Shown here in pieces: positions 53,209 to 64,000 of a DNA stretch of 64,000 bases. The stretch's first letter is position 1, and the number at the start of each line of letters is the position of its first letter. The translations under genes were made by a program, and so were the position numbers. The DNA is from Hyphomonadaceae bacterium (lineage in GTDB: Bacteria > Pseudomonadota > Alphaproteobacteria > Caulobacterales > Aquidulcibacteraceae): assembly GCA_023384105.1 (NCBI GenBank), contig JAHDXR010000003.1, positions 62,001 through 126,000 of the forward strand. The letters are read 5' to 3'. The notes beneath the pieces were generated by a model that saw only the letters and a program-made list of their open reading frames with translations, was not told the DNA's origin and did no database searches.

Positions 53209-54908
53209 ACCTCCGCGCCGCTCTGCTTGCGCTGCTTGCGCTCCTGTTCGCCGCGCCGGCGTCCGCGCGCGAGGAGATCAACCGCTACGACGTACTGATC
53301 CAGGTTGAGCGCGACGGCGACATCATCGTCTCCGAGACCATCGACGTCCGCGCCGAGGGCGCCCAGATCCAGCGCGGCGTCTTCCGCGACCTGCCGCGCT
53401 ATTACGAAAGCGGCGGCGTCAATCTCGCTTACGGCTACCGCGTCCTTGCCATCGAGCGCGACGGCGCGCGCGAACCGTACGAGACCGGCACCGAAGGAAA
53501 CGCCTTCCGCATCCGCATCGGCGATCCCAACGTCTATCTCACGCCCGGCGATCACACCTATCTGATCCGCTACGAGGTCAAGAACCAAGTTCGTTATTTC
53601 CATCGCTACGACGAAATCTACTGGAACGTCACCGGCAATTACTGGGCGTTCCCGATCCGCAGCGCCCGCGCCACGATCGAACTGCCGCCCGGCGCCCAGG
53701 TCACCGCCGCGCACGGCTACACCGGCGCGCTCGGCCAATCCGGCAGCGCTTACGCCTACACGCAAAGCGGCGACCGCCATGTCTTCGAGACCACTCGGCC
53801 GCTGCAGCCGCAGGAAGGCCTCACCGTCGCCATCGGCTTCGAGAAAGGCCTGATCGATCCGCCGTCGGCCGCCGACCGCGGCGCGCAATGGTGGCAGCGC
53901 TACGGCGCGCTGGCGATTCTCGTCGGCTCGCTGGGCGGCCTGTTCTGGTTTCTCTACCGTAGCTTCGACAAGGTCGGCCGCGACCCCACAAAGGGCCCGG
54001 TGTTCGCGCGCTACGAACCGCCCGCCGGCTATTCGCCGGCAGCCGTGCACCAGATCTATCATCGCGCCATCGCCGGCCATCGCGCGCTGATCGCGACGCT
54101 GATGAACCTCGCCGTCAAAGGCCGCATCTCGATCGACGCGTCCGACAAGAAGAACACCGTGCTCACCCGCAACATGGCCGCGCCCGACCCCGCCGGCCTC
54201 GCCGCCGAGGATCTCGCGCTCGAACGCGGCATCTTCGCCGGCGCGCATTCGAAGACGCTCGGCGCCAAATACGACGCCGGCTTCACCGCCGCCTACAATG
54301 CCTTCAACCGCAGCGTCGGCAACAAATACGGCGCGGCCTATTTCCGTTGGAATATCGGCTATACGCTCGCGGCGATCGCCTTTTCCCTGCTGGTGTTCGT
54401 CATCGCGATCGCCCAGGTTGCGACATGGACGCTCTGGCATACGCTGGCCGTCGTCGCGCTCGCGGCCATGAACGTCGCCTTCCTCTATTTCATGCCGGCG
54501 CCGACGCCGAAGGGCCAGGCGATCCGCACTGAGATCGAGGGCTTCAAGCTTTACATGGAGAAGGCCGAGAAGCTGCAGCTCAACGCCGTCCAGCCCGGCG
54601 GCGGGCAGCCGCCGCCGATGACGGTCGAACGCTATGAGCGCTTCCTCCCCTACGCGGTCGCGCTCGGCGTCGAGAAGCCGTGGACGGAGCATTTCGAGCG
54701 CCTGATTCCGGAGGAAGCCGCGCGCTACCATCCGAGCTGGACGACGATGTCGAGTTCGCGCTCGATCGGCGCGCTCACCGGCGCGCTGGTCAGCAATATG
54801 AGTTCCGGCGTCTCAAGCGCGCTGCCGCAAAGTTCGGGCTCATCCGGCTCCGGCGGCGGCGGCTCCTCCGGCGGCGGCGGAGGCGGAGGCGGCGGCGGCG
54901 GCTGGTGA
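53205..54908 (+). CDS. DUF2207 family membrane protein
   Basis: The product has 567 residues. A signal peptide (LRAALLALLALLFAAPASAR) is followed by an extracytoplasmic beta domain (EINRYDVLIQVERDGDIIVS and so on), a membrane helix near 235-250, a cytoplasmic part and two further helices near 385-435. It ends in a serine/glycine run finishing GGGGGGW, characteristic of the family. It is translationally coupled to lemA. Confidence 0.88.
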   Translation: MNLRAALLALLALLFAAPASAREEINRYDVLIQVERDGDIIVSETIDVRAEGAQIQRGVFRDLPRYYESGGVNLAYGYRVLAIERDGAREPYETGTEGNAFRIRIGDPNVYLTPGDHTYLIRYEVKNQVRYFHRYDEIYWNVTGNYWAFPIRSARATIELPPGAQVTAAHGYTGALGQSGSAYAYTQSGDRHVFETTRPLQPQEGLTVAIGFEKGLIDPPSAADRGAQWWQRYGALAILVGSLGGLFWFLYRSFDKVGRDPTKGPVFARYEPPAGYSPAAVHQIYHRAIAGHRALIATLMNLAVKGRISIDASDKKNTVLTRNMAAPDPAGLAAEDLALERGIFAGAHSKTLGAKYDAGFTAAYNAFNRSVGNKYGAAYFRWNIGYTLAAIAFSLLVFVIAIAQVATWTLWHTLAVVALAAMNVAFLYFMPAPTPKGQAIRTEIEGFKLYMEKAEKLQLNAVQPGGGQPPPMTVERYERFLPYAVALGVEKPWTEHFERLIPEEAARYHPSWTTMSSSRSIGALTGALVSNMSSGVSSALPQSSGSSGSGGGGSSGGGGGGGGGGGW

Positions 54909-54910
54909 GT

Positions 54911-55849
<939 letters not shown>

Positions 55850-55917
55850 CGCGCCGCTCCCCGAGTGCTGGACCGCCGGCCATTCACCGCCGACAATGAT
55901 GTTACCTAGGAGCCCTC

Positions 55918-56268
55918 ATGCGCCTGCTCAACGCCTTCGCCGCGCTCTCCGGCGCGCTCGCCCTGATCATGCTGGTGCTGGTCGCACATGCGCTGCAGCT
56001 GGCCGCGCCGGACGCCGCGCGCATGCAGCTCGCCGCCTTCATCCAGCTGGCCAGCGCCGCCGCCGCGCTGGCGATCGGCAACCGCAGCGGCCGGCTCAAC
56101 CTCGTCGCCGGGGCCATGATCCTGGCCGGCGCCGCGCTCTTCGCCGGAACCCTCTATGCGCTTTCGCTTACCCAGGCGCGCAGTTTCGCCATGCTCGCCC
56201 CTATCGGGGGAATAACGCTGATTTCGGGCTGGATCGTCCTTGCCTTTGCTGCGCCGCGGCGGCCCTGA
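55918..56268 (+). CDS. small four-helix membrane protein, DUF423-like
   Basis: The product has 116 residues, nearly all hydrophobic, with four membrane segments (about 6-24, 42-58, 65-83, 92-110). ALSGALALIMLVLVAHAL and the final IGGITLISGWIVLAFAA correspond to the start and the end (G-G-x-x-x-x-x-G-W) of DUF423 proteins. It is divergent from the aldo/keto reductase. Function is unknown. Confidence 0.75.
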   Translation: MRLLNAFAALSGALALIMLVLVAHALQLAAPDAARMQLAAFIQLASAAAALAIGNRSGRLNLVAGAMILAGAALFAGTLYALSLTQARSFAMLAPIGGITLISGWIVLAFAAPRRP

Positions 56269-56305
56269 AACTCGCATTTTGCGCCAAACGGCTTAAATCG
56301 GCGGC

Positions 56306-57535
56306 ATGACCGCAAGCCCCTCGCCCGCCGCTGACTCCGCAGAGCCGATCTTCGAGCCCGTGGTGACGGGCGAAGCGCTCGAGTCCGAGGCCCGCAGTTT
56401 CCTCAGCCACCTCGCCTCGCTGAGCGGCGAGCAGATCGCCGTCAATCTCGGCTGGACCGCCGCCATCGTCGCCGGCGCGGTGGCGCTGCTCTGGCTGCTG
56501 CGCTTCGGACTGCGCTGGGTGGCGCGCTGGCTTTCGCCCAAGCACGAAAAAGCAACCGAACAGGGCAAGGAGGCGCGCAAGCATATCGGCGGCTGGACCA
56601 TGATCGCCGCCCGCTTCGTCATCGGCATTATCGCAATCGCCCTGGTGATCAATCTGTGGGGCTTCGATGTCCGCGCCGGCGCGCTGGGCCGGATGCTCGG
56701 CGTGTTCTGGCGCGCCGGCCTCATCATCATGTTCGCGCTGGCCGCGGTCGAAGTGTTCGGTTTCGTCGTCACCCGCGCGCTGCACCGCGGCGCCCGACGC
56801 GCCCATGACGTGCGCCGCGCCGCCCAGCTGCGCACGCTCGCGCCCGTGCTCAAGGGCGTGATCAGCTTCATCGTCGGGCTCATCGCCGTCATGATGGCGC
56901 TGTCACAGTTCGGCGTGGAGATCGGCCCGCTGATCGCCGGCGCCGGCATCCTGGGCCTCGCCATCGGCTTCGGCGCGCAGACGCTGGTGAAGGACTTCCT
57001 CACCGGCGTCTTCCTGATCCTCGAAGACACCGTCTCGATCGGCGACGTCGTCACTATCGGCAATTTCGGCGGCGTCGTCGAGGACATGTCGCTGCGCACC
57101 ATCAAGCTGCGCGATTTCGACGGCACGCTGCACATCTTCCCCTACAGCGAAGCCATGGTGATCCACAACAAGACCAAGAGCTTCAGCTTCGCCGTGTTCA
57201 ACCTCTCGATCTCCTACCGCGCCGACATCGCCCAGGCGCTGCAGCTGATGCACGCCGTCGGCGACGAGCTGCAGAAGGACGAGAAGTTCGCGCCCTTCAT
57301 CCTCGACGACACCGAAGTCGTCGGCGTCGACAATCTGGCCGACGCCGCTGTCGTGCTCAAAGGCCGGATCAAGACGGCGCCGGGCAAGCAATGGATGGTG
57401 CAGCGCGAATACCTGAAGCGCATCAAGCTCGCCTTCGACGCCAACGGCGTGGAAATCCCCTCGCCGTCGCTGCGCCTGATCACGCCCGACGCGCCGCCGC
57501 ACTGGCCGGAGCCGCCGACGCGCGCGGCGGAGTGA
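56306..57535 (+). CDS. MscS-family mechanosensitive ion channel
   Basis: The product has 409 residues. Several membrane helices precede the pore helix (LIAGAGILGLAIGFGAQTLVKDFLTGVFLI region, about residues 212-240) with its glycine/alanine packing, then the beta domain (EDTVSIGDVVTIGNFGGVVE, IKLRDFDGTLHIFPY) and the C-terminal alpha/beta domain. It opens under membrane tension to release solutes. It lies head to tail with the DUF423-like gene. Confidence 0.92.
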   Translation: MTASPSPAADSAEPIFEPVVTGEALESEARSFLSHLASLSGEQIAVNLGWTAAIVAGAVALLWLLRFGLRWVARWLSPKHEKATEQGKEARKHIGGWTMIAARFVIGIIAIALVINLWGFDVRAGALGRMLGVFWRAGLIIMFALAAVEVFGFVVTRALHRGARRAHDVRRAAQLRTLAPVLKGVISFIVGLIAVMMALSQFGVEIGPLIAGAGILGLAIGFGAQTLVKDFLTGVFLILEDTVSIGDVVTIGNFGGVVEDMSLRTIKLRDFDGTLHIFPYSEAMVIHNKTKSFSFAVFNLSISYRADIAQALQLMHAVGDELQKDEKFAPFILDDTEVVGVDNLADAAVVLKGRIKTAPGKQWMVQREYLKRIKLAFDANGVEIPSPSLRLITPDAPPHWPEPPTRAAE

Positions 57536-57700
57536 TCACGGCGGAGGCGGCGTCTCCTCGCCGGCGCCCAGCTTGCGCTTCAGCGCCTCGACGTCGCGCT
57601 TCAGCTCGCCCACGCGGTCGAGCAGCGTCCACACCGCGACGCCCAGCGCCACGACGAGCACGATGATGGTGTAATCCGCCGGCGAACCCATGGGGTCCAT
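57536..57700 (-). CDS. small membrane protein with a coiled coil (54 residues)
   Basis: From the ATG at 57700 the reverse strand encodes MDPMGSPADYTIIVLVVALG followed by VAVWTLLDRVGELKRDVEAL and KRKLGAGEETPPPP. One hydrophobic helix is at about 10-27, then a short coiled coil. It ends exactly after the convergent mscS stop. Codon use matches its neighbours. No family is recognised. Confidence 0.6.
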   Translation of the reverse strand: MDPMGSPADYTIIVLVVALGVAVWTLLDRVGELKRDVEALKRKLGAGEETPPPP

Positions 57701-57809
57701 CTCTGCATGCGGCCCGGCAAAATCAAGGCGTTGCGCGCGGGCGGACGTCTTTCCGCGTGGGCTGAGGCGCGGTTTGCCAAGCGCGCGGGCGCGGTCTACA
57801 TCACATCCA

Positions 57810-60855
<3,046 letters not shown>

Positions 60856-61055
60856 CAGCAATTCCTCCCGCTGCAACCCTAGATTAGAGACTGCGGCAGG
60901 TGAAGCATCATCGGAGAGGCAAAGGTGGAGCGCGGCGCTTCGGCTTGACCCGCAGCGCGTTCGACAGGGCGTCAAACCCGCGCCGCGCCCTCCCTCACCC
61001 GAGGGATAGCAATCCTCCCCCTCCCCGCGCCGGGCTATACTCTCGCGCGCACATC

Positions 61056-61712
61056 ATGTTCGACATTCGCCAATCCCGCCGCGCGCTCTGGCTCATCGTT
61101 CAGGACTTCCTCAACCTCCTGTTCGCCCTGTTCGGCGCGCCCGAAGAGATCGCCGCACGCCATACGCTGGCGCGCGCGCACTGGGCGCTTCTCGCCAAGT
61201 GGCTGCGCGCGGGCGAGGCGCTGATGCGCCAGCTGCTGCTGATCGAGGCGGCGCAGCTGCCGAAACCGAACGTGCGGCCGAGCCTCTGCTCCAAACGCGC
61301 ATGCAAGCGCCGGCCCGTCTGCTTCGGCGCCGACACGCCGGAGACATGGCGCGTGAGCTTTCGCGCACTCCTCCCGGACCGCAGGCGTCTCGCCGGCGGG
61401 GACGCCGGCAGTCCGGGTAAAGCGCGCCGCCCGCGCCTCTCGCGCGAAGCGCGCTGGAGCTGCGCGGACTTCCGCCCGCAGAGCTTTCATTCCGCGTGGC
61501 CGCTGGCCGAGCGCGCCGAAGCGCTCTTGCGCGTGTTCAACGATCCGCTGCCCTACGCCAAGCGGCTGGCGCGGCGCCTCTTCGCCACGCCGCACCGCGC
61601 CGGCGCGCTGCTGCAGCATCCGCCCGATGCGCCGGCGCTGGTCGGCGCCGAGCATTTCGCTGCAAGCTCCGCCGCCGCGCATGCCGCGCGCCGCCGCTTC
61701 GACACCAGCTGA
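61056..61712 (+). CDS. hypothetical protein
   Basis: The product has 218 residues from the ATG at 61056. The N-terminal third is helical (ALWLIVQDFLNLLFALFGAP, HWALLAKWLRAGEALMRQLL). The middle is Arg/Cys-rich and includes a repeat-like segment (61374-61416). The end is helical and Ala/Arg-rich. No domain is recognised. The organisation suggests a poorly conserved Caulobacterales-type protein. Confidence 0.6.
   Translation: MFDIRQSRRALWLIVQDFLNLLFALFGAPEEIAARHTLARAHWALLAKWLRAGEALMRQLLLIEAAQLPKPNVRPSLCSKRACKRRPVCFGADTPETWRVSFRALLPDRRRLAGGDAGSPGKARRPRLSREARWSCADFRPQSFHSAWPLAERAEALLRVFNDPLPYAKRLARRLFATPHRAGALLQHPPDAPALVGAEHFAASSAAAHAARRRFDTS
61374..61416. repeat. intragenic inverted repeat of the GGACYGCCGGCGTCC family
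   Basis: CCGGACCGCAGGCGTC and GACGCCGGCAGTCCGG form a dyad with two mismatches in 16 around CTCGCCGGCGG. On the reverse strand it shares GGACTGCCGGCGTCC with the perfect dyad at 51640-51722. It lies in frame inside the hypothetical gene, so it encodes residues about 107-121 there. Confidence 0.55.
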
Positions 61713-61828
61713 GCGACGCCCCCCTTTCTTTCCGAACCTGCCGACACGGAGCCCCGCGCGCCGTGAACGCGCCCGCGCGGCCCGTAAAGCCTTGACCTTA
61801 TCCAGCTCCGCACGCACCTACTCTCCCG

Positions 61829-62086
61829 ATGCTCGACCTGAAGCCCCAGCCTCGCACGCACGCGCCGCCGGCGAAGCGGTGGCGCAACTATTATCGCATC
61901 TATCACGTGCTCAACATCGGGCGGCTCGGCACGGTGTTTCCCGGCGTCCATGCGGGACCGGATGTCTTCCCCTCCAAGGAAACGGCCGAACAGCACGCGC
62001 TGATGTTCGTCGGCGCCGTCAATCCGCCGGGGCGCTGGTTCGTCGAGCACGCGGGCGCCTGGCCCGAAGGCGAGGCCGCGAACTGA
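61829..62086 (+). CDS. small hypothetical protein
   Basis: The product has 85 residues from the ATG at 61829. The composition is that of a folded alpha+beta protein (RWRNYYRIYHVLNIGRLGTV, DVFPSKETAEQHALMFVGAV, PGRWFVEHAGAWPEGE). No family is recognised. It lies 56 bp before the acyl-CoA synthetase gene on the same strand and may share its transcript. Confidence 0.6.
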   Translation: MLDLKPQPRTHAPPAKRWRNYYRIYHVLNIGRLGTVFPGVHAGPDVFPSKETAEQHALMFVGAVNPPGRWFVEHAGAWPEGEAAN

Positions 62087-62142
62087 GCGCCGCGACGGCC
62101 TGCCCGGTTTCGCCAGCGCGCAAACGCCTCTATGCAACGCAC

Positions 62143-63939
62143 ATGAGCCCGCTTGAGCAGATCGCGCGCGAAATCAGGTTTCTGGACGGCCTCGTCCGCA
62201 CGCTCTGGGCCGTGCGCAAGATCGATCCCGAGTCGGACATGCTGATCTGCGACGATTTCGAGGCCGTCGTCGACAGGTTCGCGGACCGCACCGCGATCGT
62301 GTTCGAAGGCGCGAGCTACACCTATCGCCAGCTCGACGCGCTGGCCAACCGCTTCGCCGCCTGGGGCGACGCGCAAGGGCTGAAGCCGGGCGATACGGTG
62401 GCGCTGCTGCTGCCGAACCGCGCCGAATACATCCCCGCCTGGATGGGCCTCGCCAAGATCGGCGTCGCCGCCGCGCTGATCAACAACAACCTGACCGGCG
62501 CCGCGCTCGCCCACTGCCTCTCCATCTCCGGCGCCGATCACGTCATCACCGATCAGGAAAGCGTGCTCGCCGCCGAAACCATCCGCGCCGGCCTGCCGCG
62601 GCCGCTCACCTACTGGCTGATCGACGGCCCTGGCGACGACGAAAGCCGCCGCGCGCTCGATCTCGCCGATCCCGTCACCGCTCCGCCGCGGCCGGTGCGC
62701 GCGCGCCGGGCCGGGCTCAAGTCGCGCGATATCGCGCTCTACATCTACACCTCCGGCACGACCGGCATGCCGAAAGCCGCGAAGATCACGCACATGCGCG
62801 CGCAGCTCTACATGCACAGCTTCGCCGGCGCGACCGGCGCGCGCGCGGACGACAAGGTCTATTGCGTGCTGCCGCTCTATCACGCCACCGGCGGCCTCTG
62901 CGGCGTCGGCGCGGCGCTGTTCCGCGGCGGGACGGTGGTGCTGCGGCGCAGATTCTCAGCAACGCATTTCTGGGACGACGTCGCCGAGCACGATTGCACC
63001 ATGTTCGTCTATATCGGCGAACTGTGCCGCTATCTGGTCAACCAGCCGAAGCATCCGAGGGAACGCGATCACAAGCTGCGGCTTGCCTTCGGCAACGGCC
63101 TGCGCCCGGAAGTCTGGGCCGAGTTTCAGCCGCGCTTCGGCATCGGGCGCGTGCTCGAATTCTACGGCTCGACCGAGGGCAACGTCTCGATGTTCAACTT
63201 CGACGGCCAGCTCGGCGCGATCGGGCGCGTGCCGCCCTATCTGCAGCGCAATTTCGCGGTGCGGCTGGTGAAGTTCGACGTCGAGGCCGAAGCGCCGGTG
63301 CGCGGCGAAGACGGGCTCTGCAAGCTGTGCGAGGTCGGCGAAGCGGGCGAGGCCGTCGGCCTGATCAAAGAGGACGCGCGCCATAACTATACCGGCTACG
63401 CCGACAAGGCGGCGTCCGAGCGCAAGATCCTGCACGACGTGATCGAACGCGGCGATTCCTGGTTCCGCACCGGCGATCTCATGCGCCAGGACAAGGACGG
63501 CTATTTCTATTTCGTCGACCGCATCGGCGATACGTTCCGCTGGAAAGGCGAAAACGTCTCGACCACGGAAGTCGCCGAAGTGATCGCGCACTATCCGGGC
63601 GTGGCCGAGGCGAACGTCTATGGCGTGAAGATCGCCGCGCTCGACGGCCGCGCCGGCATGGCGGCGATCACGCCGGGCGAGGATTTCGTGCTCGACGGCC
63701 TGCGCGAACATCTGGCGCGCGAACTGCCGGCCTATGCGCGGCCGCTGTTCATCCGGCTGCAGCCGGCGATCGAGACCACCGGAACGTTCAAGTACCGCAA
63801 GATCGATCTGGTGCGCGACGGCTTCGATCCGGCCAAGATCGAGCAGCAGATTTTTCTCGATCACCCCGCCGAGCAGCGTTATGCGCCGATCACGCCCGAG
63901 CTTTACGCCGAGATTCAGTCAGGCGCCCTCCGGCTCTAA
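62143..63939 (+). CDS. long-chain acyl-CoA synthetase (fatty acid transport protein type)
   Basis: The product has 598 residues from the ATG at 62143. The ANL motifs are IYIYTSGTTGMPKAAKITH, EFYGSTEGNVSMFNFDG, WFRTGDLMRQDKDGYFYFVD, and DTFRWKGENVSTTEVAEVI. The GSTEGN and FRWKGENVSTTEV forms are typical of the FATP-like very-long-chain acyl-CoA synthetases, not of FadD. The C-terminus ends with YRKIDLVRDGFDP as in that family. It activates long-chain fatty acids. It lies in the backbone, unrelated in origin to the ligases of the element. Confidence 0.92.
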   Translation: MSPLEQIAREIRFLDGLVRTLWAVRKIDPESDMLICDDFEAVVDRFADRTAIVFEGASYTYRQLDALANRFAAWGDAQGLKPGDTVALLLPNRAEYIPAWMGLAKIGVAAALINNNLTGAALAHCLSISGADHVITDQESVLAAETIRAGLPRPLTYWLIDGPGDDESRRALDLADPVTAPPRPVRARRAGLKSRDIALYIYTSGTTGMPKAAKITHMRAQLYMHSFAGATGARADDKVYCVLPLYHATGGLCGVGAALFRGGTVVLRRRFSATHFWDDVAEHDCTMFVYIGELCRYLVNQPKHPRERDHKLRLAFGNGLRPEVWAEFQPRFGIGRVLEFYGSTEGNVSMFNFDGQLGAIGRVPPYLQRNFAVRLVKFDVEAEAPVRGEDGLCKLCEVGEAGEAVGLIKEDARHNYTGYADKAASERKILHDVIERGDSWFRTGDLMRQDKDGYFYFVDRIGDTFRWKGENVSTTEVAEVIAHYPGVAEANVYGVKIAALDGRAGMAAITPGEDFVLDGLREHLARELPAYARPLFIRLQPAIETTGTFKYRKIDLVRDGFDPAKIEQQIFLDHPAEQRYAPITPELYAEIQSGALRL

Positions 63940-63966
63940 AGCCCCCATGGAGCGCCGGATCGTCCG

Positions 63967-64000
63967 TCACTCGAACACTGCGGCGAAGCCGCCGCCGATA
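63967..64000 (-). CDS. C-terminal end of an unidentified gene
   Basis: The reverse strand reads IGGGFAAVFE and then a stop at 63967, convergent with the acyl-CoA synthetase gene. Only eleven codons are in the window, so nothing can be said about its product. Confidence 0.3.
   Translation of the reverse strand, partial: IGGGFAAVFE

Noticed and set aside
52965..54731. 588-codon open frame antisense to lemA/DUF2207
   Set aside because: Shadow of two recognised plus-strand genes in GC-rich DNA.

Overview
The window is GC-rich, densely coded DNA from an alphaproteobacterium. A cpdR response regulator, typA, a TPP-riboswitch-controlled thiC, an N-formylglutamate amidohydrolase and an alphaproteobacterial-style XRE regulator point to the Caulobacterales/Hyphomonadaceae neighbourhood. 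That placement is inferred from gene content only; no rRNA gene is present.

Layout. (1) 1-4.7 kb: chromosomal backbone with an FAH-family hydrolase (partial), a 1190-residue DUF2339 membrane protein and S-formylglutathione hydrolase. (2) 4.8-12.2 kb: a decayed accessory stretch holding relics of a zinc-ribbon protein, two XRE regulators, a TonB receptor and a large serine recombinase. In the middle of it stands an intact, tightly coupled minus-strand operon (10403-7076): an ABM-like protein, a radical SAM/SPASM enzyme, a PqqD-like carrier protein, a second radical SAM/SPASM enzyme and an NTF2-like protein. A perfect FNR-type box (TTGAT-N4-ATCAA) lies just upstream. No precursor peptide is visible, and this cassette is the best candidate for an undescribed system. 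(3) 12,258-46,161: an integrated element of about 34 kb bounded by a 45-bp direct repeat of the 3' half of tRNA-Val(GAC). The complete tRNA is at the right end and a tyrosine integrase sits beside the left copy. (4) 46.2-64 kb: backbone again, with cpdR, the amidohydrolase, typA, hisN-like, lemA/DUF2207, an aldo/keto reductase, mscS, thiC, a DUF4236 protein and a long-chain acyl-CoA synthetase.

The element has a mobilisation end (integrase, HigBA-like toxin-antitoxin, AlpA/excisionase-like regulators, HUH relaxase, a TraG/VirD4 homologue whose Walker A and B motifs are both degenerate, and a CopG-like protein). No trb transfer genes follow. After an alpha/beta-hydrolase relic and a pabBC fusion gene comes a large catabolic module. 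An eleven-gene minus-strand operon (33.0-23.7 kb) encodes two acyl-CoA dehydrogenases, two crotonases, two hotdog thioesterases, an amidohydrolase-2 protein, a TetR regulator, a zinc alcohol dehydrogenase, an epoxide-hydrolase-like SnoaL protein and an acyl-CoA ligase. Divergent from it runs a plus-strand operon (33.1-39.0 kb): a thiolase-fold protein without catalytic cysteines, its DUF35 partner, a citryl-CoA-lyase-like protein, a second acyl-CoA ligase, a membrane fatty-acid-hydroxylase-family protein and a saccharopine-dehydrogenase-like reductase. A TonB receptor gene follows on the minus strand. A promoter/operator of about 33 bp upstream of the minus-strand operon recurs upstream of the receptor gene, which suggests joint control by the TetR protein. 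Together the genes look like uptake, CoA activation, beta-oxidation and retro-aldol or thiolytic cleavage of a hydrophobic, probably branched or cyclic, acid. The actual substrate cannot be read from the sequence.

The right end of the element carries an IS21 relic, a MarR regulator with a cysteine cluster divergent from a protoglobin and a redoxin gene, and a gene fragment at the tRNA. Several families of perfect inverted repeats lie between backbone genes.
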